A stretch of 59,549 bases of DNA from Bacteroidales bacterium UBA1035 (GTDB lineage: Bacteria; Bacteroidota; Bacteroidia; Bacteroidales; Dysgonomonadaceae). The notes under the pieces are model-generated. The model made no database searches. It was not told the DNA's origin and saw nothing but the letters and a program-made list of their open reading frames with translations. Location of the stretch: NCBI GenBank assembly GCA_002316835.1, contig DCEG01000005.1, forward strand, positions 102,310 to 161,858. Reading direction: 5' to 3'. The position numbers and the translations under genes were made by a program. This document shows, piece by piece, positions 8,457-18,460 of the stretch. Within the stretch, counting starts at the first letter, position 1. Every line of letters starts with the position of its first letter.

Positions 8457-11306
8457 ATGGAAATGGAACATTTTAAAACCCGTCATATCGGGATTAAGTC
8501 CGAAGATTTAGAAAAGATGTTGCAAACCGTAGGAGTTTCAACGGTTGACGAGCTGATAAATCAAACTATTCCGACAGACATCAGGCTGAAAAAGTCTTTA
8601 TCGCTACCCAAAGCTCAATCTGAAATGGAATATGCTGAAGATATTGCCCGTATAGCAGCAGCAAATAAAATTTTCACATCCTATATTGGAATGGGTTGGT
8701 ACGACACAGTTACCCCGGCGGCAGTTTATCGTAACGTATTTGAGAATCCTGTCTGGTACACGTCTTATACCCCTTATCAGGCTGAAATATCGCAAGGAAG
8801 ATTAGAGGCTTTGCTCAATTTTCAAACGGTAGTGAGTGAGCTTACCGGACTGCCGTTGGCAAACTCTTCACTGTTGGATGAAGCTACTGCTGCTGCCGAA
8901 GCTGCTTCTATGATGTACGGATTGCGTAGCCGCGATCAGGTTAAAAACAACGTTGAAACTCTTTTTGTAGATCAGCATATTTTCCCTCAGACTTTATCGG
9001 TACTTCGCACACGTATGCAATTGGTGGAAATTGATATCGAAGTTGGTGACTACAAAAACTTCGACTCCCAAAAACAATATTTTGGTGCTATTATTCAATA
9101 CCCCAACAGCGATGGAAACGTAGAAGATTACCGTAGTTTTGTAGAGAAAGCGCATGCTTCTAATTGTAAAGTGGCCGTTGCAACCGATTTAATGTCTCTT
9201 GTGTTGCTGGCACCTCCGGGTGAATGGGGAGCTGATATCGCTTTTGGAAGCAGCCAGCGGTTTGGAGTTCCCATGTTCTTTGGTGGACCATCGGCAGCAT
9301 TTTTCGCTACGCGTGATGAGTATAAACGCAGTATGCCTGGAAGAATTATAGGTATTTCCAAAGATGTTTATGGGAAAGATGCGTTACGAATGGCGCTGCA
9401 AACTCGTGAACAACATATTAAACGTGAGAAAGCTACATCGAATATCTGTACCGCTCAGGCGTTGCTGGCAACTATGGCATCATTTTATGCCGTTTATCAC
9501 GGACCAGAAGGATTAAAAGCCATTGCCAGACGTATTCACTCTGTCACTTCACTTGTAGCCGATGAACTAAAAGAACTTGGATTTAAACAAGTCAACAACA
9601 GCTATTTCGATACGTTGAAATTACAACTTCCGGCAAACATATCGCAAGAGAACGTAAGAGATTTGGCGGAAATGAGCAGTATTAACCTTCGATATTTTAA
9701 GACCGGGGAAATTGGTATCAGTATCGATGAAACGACTGATGATTATCGGGTTCATGAACTTTTAGCGGTATTTGCTATGTCTGTGGGAAGTTCAAAAGTG
9801 TTTATGATTGACGAATTACCTGAAAAGATGACCTTGAAAGGTAATGAGCTTCGCACGTCTGCTTTCCTTACGCATCCCAACTTCAACCGCTACCATTCCG
9901 AAACGGAACTGATGCGTTATATCAAACGATTGGAAAGAAAAGACATATCGCTGGCACACTCCATGATATCGCTCGGTTCATGCACCATGAAACTAAATGC
10001 CGCATCGGAACTTCTTCCGTTGGGACATGCCGGATTCCAGAAAATACATCCTTTTGCCCCCGAAGATCAAACGCAAGGTTATAAGGAAATGATTGACGAA
10101 CTGGAATCTATGTTGGCCGAAATTACCGGATTTGCAGGAACCAGCCTTCAACCAAATTCAGGTGCTGCCGGAGAATTTACCGGTCTTTTAGTTATTGCCA
10201 GCTACTTGAAGAGCATTGGACAAGGACATCGTAAAACGGTACTTATTCCTGCATCGGCACATGGGACCAATCCTGCAAGTGCGGTGCAAGCCGGTTTCAC
10301 GCCTGTAACCGTTGCATCAGATACGAAAGGAAACGTGGATATGGACGATTTGCGCAAAAAAGTTGAAACGCATCGCGATGATTTGGCCGCGTACATGATC
10401 ACATATCCCTCAACTCACGGTATTTTTGAAGTGGAAATTCGTGAAATGTGTAATATTATCCACGAAGCCGGCGGTCAGGTTTACATGGATGGAGCCAATA
10501 TGAACGCTCAAGTCGGGCTCACCAATCCGGGAACTATCGGAGCTGATGTTTGCCACTTGAACTTGCACAAAACGTTTGCCATTCCACACGGTGGTGGTGG
10601 CCCCGGCGTTGGTCCAATATGTGTCGCTGAACATTTGGTGCCGTTCTTGCCTGGACATCCGGTAATGCTCGATACCGATGTTAATACCGTTTCAGCAGCT
10701 CAATACGGCAGTGCCGGCGTTCTTGCCATTACTTACGGTTACATAAAAATGATGGGGGCCGAAGGCTTAACAGAAGCTACTAAAATAGCTATACTGAATG
10801 CAAATTATTTAGCCGAACGCTTAAATGATTCTTATGGAATTGTCTATCGGGGCGCTAACGGCAGAGTAGGGCACGAGTTGATTTTGGAATGTCGAGGGTT
10901 AAAATCTGTGTCTGGCATTACAGAAACCGATATTGCCAAACGACTGATCGATTACGGATATCACGCTCCAACACTATCATTTCCTGTTCACGGTACGTTG
11001 ATGATTGAACCGACCGAAAGTGAAAGTCTTGCCGAACTGGATAGATTTGCTGATACCATGTTGAATATTCACAAAGAAATTATAGAAGTTTCACGGGGTG
11101 AATACACAGCAGAAGACAATGTGTTGGTAAATGCTCCACATCCTGAATACGAAAGTGTTGCTGATAATTGGAAACACGCTTATCCGCGTAGTAAAGCGAT
11201 TTATCCGCTTCCTTTTGTTGCCGAAAACAAATTCTGGGTAAATGTTGCCCGTGTAGATAACGCGTATGGCGACCGGAATTTGGTGGCGTGCTTGTGTGAG
11301 ATGTAA
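8457..11306 (+). CDS. gcvP: glycine dehydrogenase (decarboxylating), P protein, single-chain
   Basis: GcvP is the PLP enzyme of the glycine cleavage system, decarboxylating glycine and passing the aminomethyl group to lipoylated GcvH. At 949 residues it is the fused alpha-beta form. The N-terminal half starts with FKTRHIG and includes YTPYQAEISQGRLEALLNFQ. The PLP lysine is K705 in NLHKTFAIPHGGGGPG. An alternative start is the ATG at 8463. gcvT and gcvH are not beside it. I see no glycine riboswitch in the 106-base upstream gap, and a strong terminator follows. Confidence 0.97.
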   Translation: MEMEHFKTRHIGIKSEDLEKMLQTVGVSTVDELINQTIPTDIRLKKSLSLPKAQSEMEYAEDIARIAAANKIFTSYIGMGWYDTVTPAAVYRNVFENPVWYTSYTPYQAEISQGRLEALLNFQTVVSELTGLPLANSSLLDEATAAAEAASMMYGLRSRDQVKNNVETLFVDQHIFPQTLSVLRTRMQLVEIDIEVGDYKNFDSQKQYFGAIIQYPNSDGNVEDYRSFVEKAHASNCKVAVATDLMSLVLLAPPGEWGADIAFGSSQRFGVPMFFGGPSAAFFATRDEYKRSMPGRIIGISKDVYGKDALRMALQTREQHIKREKATSNICTAQALLATMASFYAVYHGPEGLKAIARRIHSVTSLVADELKELGFKQVNNSYFDTLKLQLPANISQENVRDLAEMSSINLRYFKTGEIGISIDETTDDYRVHELLAVFAMSVGSSKVFMIDELPEKMTLKGNELRTSAFLTHPNFNRYHSETELMRYIKRLERKDISLAHSMISLGSCTMKLNAASELLPLGHAGFQKIHPFAPEDQTQGYKEMIDELESMLAEITGFAGTSLQPNSGAAGEFTGLLVIASYLKSIGQGHRKTVLIPASAHGTNPASAVQAGFTPVTVASDTKGNVDMDDLRKKVETHRDDLAAYMITYPSTHGIFEVEIREMCNIIHEAGGQVYMDGANMNAQVGLTNPGTIGADVCHLNLHKTFAIPHGGGGPGVGPICVAEHLVPFLPGHPVMLDTDVNTVSAAQYGSAGVLAITYGYIKMMGAEGLTEATKIAILNANYLAERLNDSYGIVYRGANGRVGHELILECRGLKSVSGITETDIAKRLIDYGYHAPTLSFPVHGTLMIEPTESESLAELDRFADTMLNIHKEIIEVSRGEYTAEDNVLVNAPHPEYESVADNWKHAYPRSKAIYPLPFVAENKFWVNVARVDNAYGDRNLVACLCEM

Positions 11307-11330
11307 TGGAATCTGACAACTTAAGAATAC

Positions 11331-11367
11331 ACGGAGTGGCTGATTTAGTCACTCCGTTATTTTTTTA
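11331..11367 (+). terminator. terminator of gcvP
   Basis: Perfect 8-bp stem ACGGAGTG (11331-11338) and CACTCCGT (11350-11357), followed by a TATTTTTTT tract. Confidence 0.85.
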
Positions 11368-11457
11368 AGAGCAAAAATCGAATGTATATGGTTTATAGAC
11401 GAAAAAAGTAGTCATATGTCTCTTCCTCATAGGCTAAGGCTAAAGGGATAAAATTAA

Positions 11458-11856
11458 TCATTCATTTACCTTAATCACAAAAATATCCCCTTCATAATAA
11501 GGCTCCGTATCCAATTGGATACTCAATTTATTTAGTTTTCCATGCTTCAGATCGCTGATGGAAAACATTCTCCCATACTTATTCTCATAAGATTTTTCTG
11601 AATCAGAATAATTCATGAAATCGTAACAAAAAAGGGGTTCTGTAAGAAAACGACCAAAATTTTGATTATAGATAACACTTATTCGAACTTTAGACCATTT
11701 TTCCAAAGAAATATTTGTTTCGGAAATAGCACACCCAAACTGCAATATGTCAATTTTATAGTCCGTGTTATTCGAAACTTCAAGGTCGTAAATAATTTCT
11801 TTTGAACACGAAACAAAAAACAAGAAACAAAGCAAAATAAATGTGATGTATTTCAT
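11458..11856 (-). CDS. hypothetical lipoprotein
   Basis: A 132-residue protein with a clear lipoprotein signal (FILLCFLFFVSC, Cys at 17) followed by a beta-rich region of about 115 residues. I do not recognise the family. The gene stands alone between gcvP and era, and upstream bases are AT-rich. It is probably an envelope-anchored protein of unknown role. Confidence 0.7.
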   Translation of the reverse strand: MKYITFILLCFLFFVSCSKEIIYDLEVSNNTDYKIDILQFGCAISETNISLEKWSKVRISVIYNQNFGRFLTEPLFCYDFMNYSDSEKSYENKYGRMFSISDLKHGKLNKLSIQLDTEPYYEGDIFVIKVNE

Positions 11857-12015
11857 AACCTATTTTTGATGATTATTCCGTAAAGATAAGCATTGTTTTT
11901 AAAATCGTTTGTTTTATAGTTTTTTACCGATTCTTGACTTGGTTCTTGACTCCGGATTCTAAAATATCTCTTTTTTTCGTATCTTTGTGCCTCAATAATT
12001 CAAAGCATTAACTAA

Positions 12016-12909
12016 GTGCAGCAACAAAATCATAGATCAGGATTTGTAAATATCGTTGGAAATCCCAACGTGGGAAAATCCACGCTGATGAACCGATTGG
12101 TGGGTGAAAAATTATCGATTATTACCGCAAAGGCACAAACGACGCGTCATCGGATTATCGGAATTGTAAATACACCCGAATATCAGGTGGTTTATTCTGA
12201 TACGCCCGGTGTGCTCCGTCCCAATTACAAGCTTCAAGAGCAGATGCTGAACTTCTCCTTGTCAGCTCTTGATGATGCCGATGTTCTGCTGTACGTAACC
12301 GATGTGGTTGAAAAAATCGATAAAAACGATGAGTTCCTTTATAAAGTACAACAATTAAACTTACCAGTTCTACTGTTAATAAATAAAATAGATCAAACTA
12401 CTCAAGCAGAGCTTGAGAAAATGGTAGAAATGTGGGGTGAATTGCTGCCAAAAGCAGAGATTTATCCGATATCGGCGCTAAACAATTTCAGTATCGATGT
12501 TTTGAAAAAACGCATTTTGGAGCTTCTGCCCGATTCGCCGCCATACTTCGAAAAAGATGCGTTGACAGACAAACCTGCCCGGTTTTTCGTAAACGAAATA
12601 ATTCGTGAAAAAGCGCTGTTGCTTTATCAGAAAGAGGTTCCGTATTCCATTGAAGTAATAGTGGAAGAGTTTAAAGAAGAGCGAGACATCATCCGCATTC
12701 GTGCAATTATTTTAGTGGAACGGGATACGCAAAAGGGTATCGTCATTGGTCATAAAGGAGAATCATTGAAAAGATTAGGAACTATGGCACGAAAAGATAT
12801 TGAACTGTTTTTCGAAAAAAAAGTATTTTTACAACTTTATGTAAAAGTGGAAAAAGACTGGAGAAACAGAGACAATATGCTGAAGAATTTTGGATATAAA
12901 TTAGAGTAA
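12016..12909 (+). CDS. era: GTPase Era
   Basis: Era binds the 3' end of 16S rRNA during 30S assembly. The 297-residue protein has the G1 P-loop GNPNVGKST (16-24), the Era-typical switch TTRHRIIGI, G3 in DTPG, G4 as NKID and a C-terminal KH domain (about 205-295, with GTMARKDIELFF). The start is GTG at 12016, and no upstream ATG fits. A TATCTTTG -7 element lies at 11980-11987. der follows 78 bases downstream on the same strand, a common Bacteroidales era-der pair. Confidence 0.97.
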   Translation: MQQQNHRSGFVNIVGNPNVGKSTLMNRLVGEKLSIITAKAQTTRHRIIGIVNTPEYQVVYSDTPGVLRPNYKLQEQMLNFSLSALDDADVLLYVTDVVEKIDKNDEFLYKVQQLNLPVLLLINKIDQTTQAELEKMVEMWGELLPKAEIYPISALNNFSIDVLKKRILELLPDSPPYFEKDALTDKPARFFVNEIIREKALLLYQKEVPYSIEVIVEEFKEERDIIRIRAIILVERDTQKGIVIGHKGESLKRLGTMARKDIELFFEKKVFLQLYVKVEKDWRNRDNMLKNFGYKLE

Positions 12910-12987
12910 ATTACAAATTACCAGAAAAAAGTAAAGTACTATTAGCCTAAAAGTCCAAAGTTTTTTGTCTGATAGTCTGAAAAAATT

Positions 12988-14301
12988 ATGAGAAACTTAG
13001 TAGCTATTGTTGGTCGTCCGAATGTAGGAAAATCAGCGTTATTCAATAGGTTCACGCAGAGCCGTCAGGCTATTGTGACAGATGTGTCGGGTACCACACG
13101 CGACCGTATGTATGGAAAAGTAAACTGGAGCGGAAAAGATTTTTCACTGGTTGATACCGGAGGATGGGTGGTTAACTCCGACGACATAATGGAGGACGAG
13201 ATTAACAAACAAGTCCAAATCGCTGTTGAAGAAGCCGATGTAATACTTTTTGTTGTTGATGTAATGAGTGGACTCACCGATTTGGATAACAGTGTAGCAC
13301 ATTTGTTGCGGCGTTCAGGAAAACCGGTTGTTGTAGTTGCCAACAAGGCAGATAACTTTAATCTTGGACATCAATCGGCAGAATTCTATACATTGGGTTT
13401 AGGTGATCCTTTTTCTGTTTCGGCTATTAATGGTTCAGGAACGGGCGATTTACTGGATCATATTCTATCGCTCTTTAAAAAGGAAAGCGAAGAAGAACAG
13501 TTGGCAGATATTCCCAAGTTTGCTGTGGTTGGCCGTCCCAATGCCGGAAAGTCGTCAATTGTAAATGCATTGATAGGTGAAGAACGAAATATCGTAACCG
13601 AAATTGCAGGTACTACACGCGACTCTATTTACACCAGATACGATAAATTCGGTATGGACTTTTACCTGATCGATACTGCCGGAATCCGTAAAAAAGGAAA
13701 AGTAACGGAAGATTTGGAATATTTTTCGGTAATCCGTTCCATTCGTGCCATCGAAGAAGCTGATGTTTGCATATTGATGATTGATGCTACACGAGGAATC
13801 GAAAGTCAGGATTTGAATATTTTTTCGCTTATTCAAAAAAACAGAAAAGGGTTAGTCGTTTTCGTTAATAAATGGGATTTAGTGGAAGAAAAAGACAATA
13901 ATCTGATAAGAGATTTCGAACGTATCATCCGTGATCGTTTTGCTCCATTTACAGATTTCCCCATTATATTCGGTTCAGCCATGACTAAGCAACGAATTCT
14001 CAAAGTGATGGATTTAGCAAAAGAGGTATATCAGAACAAAAAACAAAAAATACCTACGCACAAACTGAACGAAGTGATGCTTCCCATTATCGAAAGAACT
14101 CCGCCACCGTCAAACAAAGGCAAATTCGTTAAGGTCAAGTATATTACACAACTGCCCAATACGCAAATTCCATCGTTCGTATTTTTCTGTAATCTGCCTC
14201 AATGGATTAAGGAACCCTATAAACGATTTATCGAAAACCGGATGCGCGAAAACTGGAACTTAACCGGAACACCGATAAATGTGTTTTTCAGGGAAAAGTA
14301 A
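12988..14301 (+). CDS. der: ribosome biogenesis GTPase Der (EngA)
   Basis: Der is the tandem GTPase needed for 50S assembly. The 437-residue product has two complete G domains, with P-loops GRPNVGKSA near residue 8 and GRPNAGKSS near residue 182 and NKAD and NKWD G4 motifs. The family's C-terminal KH-like domain covers about 355-437. It follows era and is probably cotranscribed with it. Confidence 0.97.
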   Translation: MRNLVAIVGRPNVGKSALFNRFTQSRQAIVTDVSGTTRDRMYGKVNWSGKDFSLVDTGGWVVNSDDIMEDEINKQVQIAVEEADVILFVVDVMSGLTDLDNSVAHLLRRSGKPVVVVANKADNFNLGHQSAEFYTLGLGDPFSVSAINGSGTGDLLDHILSLFKKESEEEQLADIPKFAVVGRPNAGKSSIVNALIGEERNIVTEIAGTTRDSIYTRYDKFGMDFYLIDTAGIRKKGKVTEDLEYFSVIRSIRAIEEADVCILMIDATRGIESQDLNIFSLIQKNRKGLVVFVNKWDLVEEKDNNLIRDFERIIRDRFAPFTDFPIIFGSAMTKQRILKVMDLAKEVYQNKKQKIPTHKLNEVMLPIIERTPPPSNKGKFVKVKYITQLPNTQIPSFVFFCNLPQWIKEPYKRFIENRMRENWNLTGTPINVFFREK

Positions 14302-14551
14302 AGGTGCGCAAAAGTATGATAATGAATTGGTATAATGCGCTTTAACAGATATGACGTTTATTGTATCCATGCATTGAGCCACGTGCAGTAATATGGAAAT
14401 TTTGGGAATCTTTTGAAGTGTGTCGTCCAACACCTTCACAGATGTTTACATCCACCTAATCAGATGCTTTTATTCATTGTTTACGAACTGTATTTCTAGC
14501 GAAAAGCTCTCATGGGAAGGCATTATCACGAAGTACTATCGCAAAGCGTTG

Positions 14552-15001
14552 TTATATATTCCCGTAAGGAATATTCTTTCCCTCGCAAACTTCAATCAGC
14601 TTAGCTTTTATTCTTTTTAAATCGTTGTATTTAAGGTTTCCGAGATCTATTTTGTAATTAGTTCCGGTTGTAGTCAGCGTTAAATGACTTAATCCGATAC
14701 CCAACTGTGTAACTGTCTCCCACAAAATGGATCCATTTATGCGCTGTTTAGGTAATTTAATTCGAAACTCCTCATTATCGATTTCAATAATGAGATCAGA
14801 CTGCCAAACGGTTACTGTAAATATTAATAATGCCGCCAAAACTGTTCCGGTAACTCCAACGTAAAACATAAAATCAAGTTTGTTGTGTAAAGCTTGATAG
14901 ATGGAGATTCCAATGGCCATTGCAAATAGGAATCCTCCTGTAATCAGTGCAAATATTTTTACTTTTGCGGGTAAAGTATAAATTATTTTCAGGTCATCCA
15001 T
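14552..15001 (-). CDS. small membrane protein with two TM helices and a PH-like tail
   Basis: A 149-residue protein. Two hydrophobic helices (about 14-34 and 44-66) are followed by a soluble beta-rich segment of about 80 residues, starting near DLIIEIDNEEFRIKLP, which resembles small bacterial PH-like domains. No function can be assigned. The gene is divergent from the DUF349 gene. Confidence 0.65.
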   Translation of the reverse strand: MDDLKIIYTLPAKVKIFALITGGFLFAMAIGISIYQALHNKLDFMFYVGVTGTVLAALLIFTVTVWQSDLIIEIDNEEFRIKLPKQRINGSILWETVTQLGIGLSHLTLTTTGTNYKIDLGNLKYNDLKRIKAKLIEVCEGKNIPYGNI

Positions 15002-15254
15002 AAATCGGCGTTTTTATTTAATTTTAATGTTAGGTATTGAATAACAAATAATTTCCTTATGCAAAAATACAATTATTATGTTGTCTTTTTAAATAAACAT
15101 TAAAAATCAATGAAATCAGAAAAAAAATACGTTAATTTGTATATAATTTGTAGTACAAGTTAAACGAATCATGTATAAACTTGTTTTATAAGTAAGTGTT
15201 TGCGAAATGAAATTTCTCAACTATGTTGGTTGAGGTTAAAATACGAAGGGTGAA

Positions 15255-17339
15255 TTGATGAACAACAACAATCTTGAAAATGAGAAACTTCCCGTTAACG
15301 AGGAAGTTAAAATCGAAGAATCTACTGATGTGTTTCTAACAGAGGAAAATACAATAGAAACCCCTGAAGAAGCAACTCCTGAAATTTCGGAAAAAGCAGA
15401 AGTGAAAATTCCGGAAAGCGAACTGCAAAAAGAAACAGAAGCTGAAGCTGCGATAAAAGCTGAAGCTGAAACGGAAGCTAAAGCAGAGGCTGAAACAGAA
15501 ACAGAAGAACTTACTGTTGATGAAACGGAGGAAATCGATTATAATATAGAAACCCCTGAAGACACAGAAGAAAATGTTGAAGAGGAAGAAGAGGTAGATG
15601 AAAACAATGTTTCCGATAACGATTCCGCTGAATTGCTATCCATTGAAGAGATTGCACAAAAACTTCGAGATCTACTGGCATCGGACCACCCTCAGCGAAA
15701 AGAAGTTGATGAAGTTAAAAATCAGTTTTACCGTTCACTCCGAAATGAGACTGAAACACAAAAAGCAGCATTCCTCGAATCGGGAGGTGAATCTATAGAT
15801 TTTGTAGCAAGTGAATCCGAAATATACAACGAAGGCAAGGAATTAATCCAGAAGATCAAAGAAAAACGTGCCGAGATCCTCGCACGCGAAGATGCGGAAA
15901 AAGAGGCAAACGTTGCTCGAAAAATGGCGATCATTGACCAGGTAAAACATCTTGCCGAAAATCAAAGTCAGGAAGATTTCAATAAAACTTATCAGGAGTT
16001 TCGATCACTACAGCAGCAGTGGAACGATATTAAACTCGTACCACAAACTAAAGTAAACGAACTTTGGAAAGAATATCAACGACATGTTGAAAAGTTCTAT
16101 GATCTGGTTCGCATCAATAACGAGTTTCGCGAATATGATTTCAAGAAAAACTTTGAGTTGAAAACCGAACTTTGCGAAGCTGCCGAAAGACTTGACGAAG
16201 AAGAAGATGTGGTTTCAGCATTTCATCAGTTACAGAATTTGCATCAAGAGTGGCGTGATATAGGTCCGGTATCCCGCAAGGATAGAGAAGAAATATGGAA
16301 TCGTTTCAAAACGGCCTCCACGCTAATTAATAAGAAGTACCAATCGCATTTCGAGAGCCTTAAGGGAAAAGAAGAAGAAAATCTTACTGCGAAAACGGCA
16401 TTATGTGAAAAGCTTGAGGCTATTGATTATTCGAAATTAAATTCCATAAGAGATTGGAATAACAAAATAAAAGAAGTTCTTGATATTCAGAAACAATGGC
16501 GTGAAATTGGCTACGTTCCCAAAAAATGGAATACTAAAATCTACGACCGTTATCGTGCGGCTTGTGACTTCTTCTTCCGTAATAAAAACGATTTCTACAA
16601 ATCGATGCACGGTGAAATGGAGGAGAATCTGAAAAAGAAAATTGCTCTTTGTGAACGTGCCGAAGCATTAAAAGACAGCCAGGATTGGAAAAAAACGACA
16701 CAAGACATGATTTCCATTCAAAAAGAATGGAAGACCATAGGTATTGTCCCTCGTAAATACGTTGATACCACATGGAAGCGATTTATATCGGCTTGCGATT
16801 ATTTCTTCGAGCAAAAGAAACTTCATACCTCTTCACAAAGAGACGAGGAAGTAAAGAATCTGGAACTGAAGAAAGAAATTGTAGAGAAGATAAATAAGCT
16901 GGATACATCTCTCACCGCAGATGAGGCATTACCGGCGTTGAGAGAACTTATGGATGAATGGTACGGAATAGGACATGTACCGTTTAAAGCTAAAGACAGA
17001 GCCTACAAAGAGTTCTATGATGCTACAGAAGCACAATTCGACAGGTTGAACATTGACAAAACCGAGAGAAAATTAGATAGTTTCAGGTCGAATATCTCTG
17101 ATATGGCTAAATCGGATAATGCCAAAGGACAGCTTCTTCGCGAACGCGAAAGATTAATGCGTCAATACGAACGCATGAAAGCAGAATTGCAGACGTACGA
17201 AAATAATATTGGATTTTTATCGGTTTCATCGAAAAAAGGAAACAACCTTGTTGACGATATGAATCAAAAGATGAAAAAGATAAAATCAGAACTCGATTTG
17301 CTGGTGAAAAAAATAGCAGCTATTGATGAGGAGTTGTAG
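15255..17339 (+). CDS. DUF349 repeat protein with acidic N-terminal region
   Basis: A 694-residue cytoplasmic, highly charged protein. Residues 1 to about 125 are a low-complexity Glu/Ala/Thr-rich tail. The rest carries five DUF349 helical modules, recognisable by the recurring W-x-x-I-x-x-V-P pattern (QQWNDIKLVP, QEWRDIGPVS, KQWREIGYVP, KEWKTIGIVP, DEWYGIGHVP), followed by a C-terminal coiled coil (about 615-694). Function is unknown in Bacteroidetes. Translation starts at ATG 15258 or at the adjacent ATG at 15255. Confidence 0.9.
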   Translation: MMNNNNLENEKLPVNEEVKIEESTDVFLTEENTIETPEEATPEISEKAEVKIPESELQKETEAEAAIKAEAETEAKAEAETETEELTVDETEEIDYNIETPEDTEENVEEEEEVDENNVSDNDSAELLSIEEIAQKLRDLLASDHPQRKEVDEVKNQFYRSLRNETETQKAAFLESGGESIDFVASESEIYNEGKELIQKIKEKRAEILAREDAEKEANVARKMAIIDQVKHLAENQSQEDFNKTYQEFRSLQQQWNDIKLVPQTKVNELWKEYQRHVEKFYDLVRINNEFREYDFKKNFELKTELCEAAERLDEEEDVVSAFHQLQNLHQEWRDIGPVSRKDREEIWNRFKTASTLINKKYQSHFESLKGKEEENLTAKTALCEKLEAIDYSKLNSIRDWNNKIKEVLDIQKQWREIGYVPKKWNTKIYDRYRAACDFFFRNKNDFYKSMHGEMEENLKKKIALCERAEALKDSQDWKKTTQDMISIQKEWKTIGIVPRKYVDTTWKRFISACDYFFEQKKLHTSSQRDEEVKNLELKKEIVEKINKLDTSLTADEALPALRELMDEWYGIGHVPFKAKDRAYKEFYDATEAQFDRLNIDKTERKLDSFRSNISDMAKSDNAKGQLLRERERLMRQYERMKAELQTYENNIGFLSVSSKKGNNLVDDMNQKMKKIKSELDLLVKKIAAIDEEL

Positions 17340-17392
17340 AGAGTAATTTATTTATCGGCAAGTATTATAAAATATAGATTACGCTGAAAATC

Positions 17393-17427
17393 ACACAAAG
17401 AGGTTACAATTGATAACCTCTTTGTGT
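17393..17427 (+). terminator. inverted repeat / terminator after DUF349 gene
   Basis: Perfect 14-bp stem (17393-17406 with 17414-17427) and a 7-base loop, with a short T-rich tail. It separates the DUF349 gene from the glycosidase cluster. Confidence 0.75.
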
Positions 17428-17482
17428 TTAGATAACTTTCTTTGTTTAAGAATTTCAGTTTTCCTTTCTTAAATCCATAGAG

Positions 17483-18439
17483 ATGAAATGCTTAAATAGT
17501 ATATTGTTAGCTATTTTGTTTTTGTTAACGTCTTGTTCGAGTAATTTAAACTTAGGTAAGACACAATCGGATAATTCGATAAATAAAGTCCCTTTAGCCG
17601 ACCCCTTTATTTTACTACATAAAAATGAGTATTACGCCTACGGAACAAATTCGGTTGATGGAATAGCTGTTTTCACATCATCCGATTTAAGAAAATGGCG
17701 AAAAGAAGAAGCACTCGCACTCCATAAAGATGATTCGTACGGTGATAAATGGTTTTGGGCACCGGAAGTTTACTATGTAAACAATAAGTTCTATATGTAT
17801 TATTCGGCTGACGAACACATTTGTGTTGCCGCTTCCGATTCACCACTGGGACCCTTCAGACAAACTGTGCAAAGACCAATGCTGGAGGGCGAAAAAGCTA
17901 TCGACAATTCATTATTTATCGATGATGATGGAACTCCTTATCTTTTTTTTGATCGATTTAACGATGGACTAAATATTTGGGTAGCAGAACTCGAATCGGA
18001 TCTAATGACTATAAAAAAAGAAACATTGCATCCATGCATTCATGTTTCGCAAGAGTGGGAAAAAGTATGGCCGCGGGTGAATGAAGGAGCATTTGTCATA
18101 AAACATCAAGGAGTATATTATATGACGTATTCTGCTAATAGTTACGAAAGTCCGTTTTATGGTATCGGGTGCGCCACAGCAACTGATATTATGGGTGAAT
18201 GGACTAAGTATTCGCACAATCCGCTGTTGCAAAAGCCTGGAAATCTTGTTGGTGTGGGACATAGTTCTATGTTTACGGACAAAAAAGGAAATCTAAGGAT
18301 TGTTTTCCACGCACATCGCGATACAAGCAATATCCATCCAAGAGAAATGTATGTTAGCAAAGTTGGCTTCAAAAAGATAGACGGAATAGATCAATTATAT
18401 ATAGATGAAAAATATCAAACTCCGATTTTAGTAAAATAA
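17483..18439 (+). CDS. GH43 family glycosidase, lipoprotein
   Basis: A five-bladed beta-propeller glycosidase of the arabinofuranosidase/xylosidase type. Lipobox FLLTSC places Cys at 18, so it is probably anchored in the outer membrane or on the surface. The GH43 triad is intact: D40 (LADPF, base), D141 (IDNSLF, pKa modulator) and E201 (VNEGAF, acid). FWAPEVYYV and GVGHSS are also typical. The 318-residue length means no accessory binding domain. It is first in a run of five genes, 21 bases before GH2. Confidence 0.9.
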   Translation: MKCLNSILLAILFLLTSCSSNLNLGKTQSDNSINKVPLADPFILLHKNEYYAYGTNSVDGIAVFTSSDLRKWRKEEALALHKDDSYGDKWFWAPEVYYVNNKFYMYYSADEHICVAASDSPLGPFRQTVQRPMLEGEKAIDNSLFIDDDGTPYLFFDRFNDGLNIWVAELESDLMTIKKETLHPCIHVSQEWEKVWPRVNEGAFVIKHQGVYYMTYSANSYESPFYGIGCATATDIMGEWTKYSHNPLLQKPGNLVGVGHSSMFTDKKGNLRIVFHAHRDTSNIHPREMYVSKVGFKKIDGIDQLYIDEKYQTPILVK

Positions 18440-18460
18440 AAACCTATAAATAAATCAAAG

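Noticed and set aside
14342..14455. 37-residue minus-strand frame between der and the small membrane protein
   Set aside because: Short, begins with GTG after an in-frame TAG, and no family recognised; the 250-base gap shows no other gene.
14420..14620. 66-residue plus-strand frame
   Set aside because: Runs into the 3' end of the minus-strand membrane protein gene and has no coding character.
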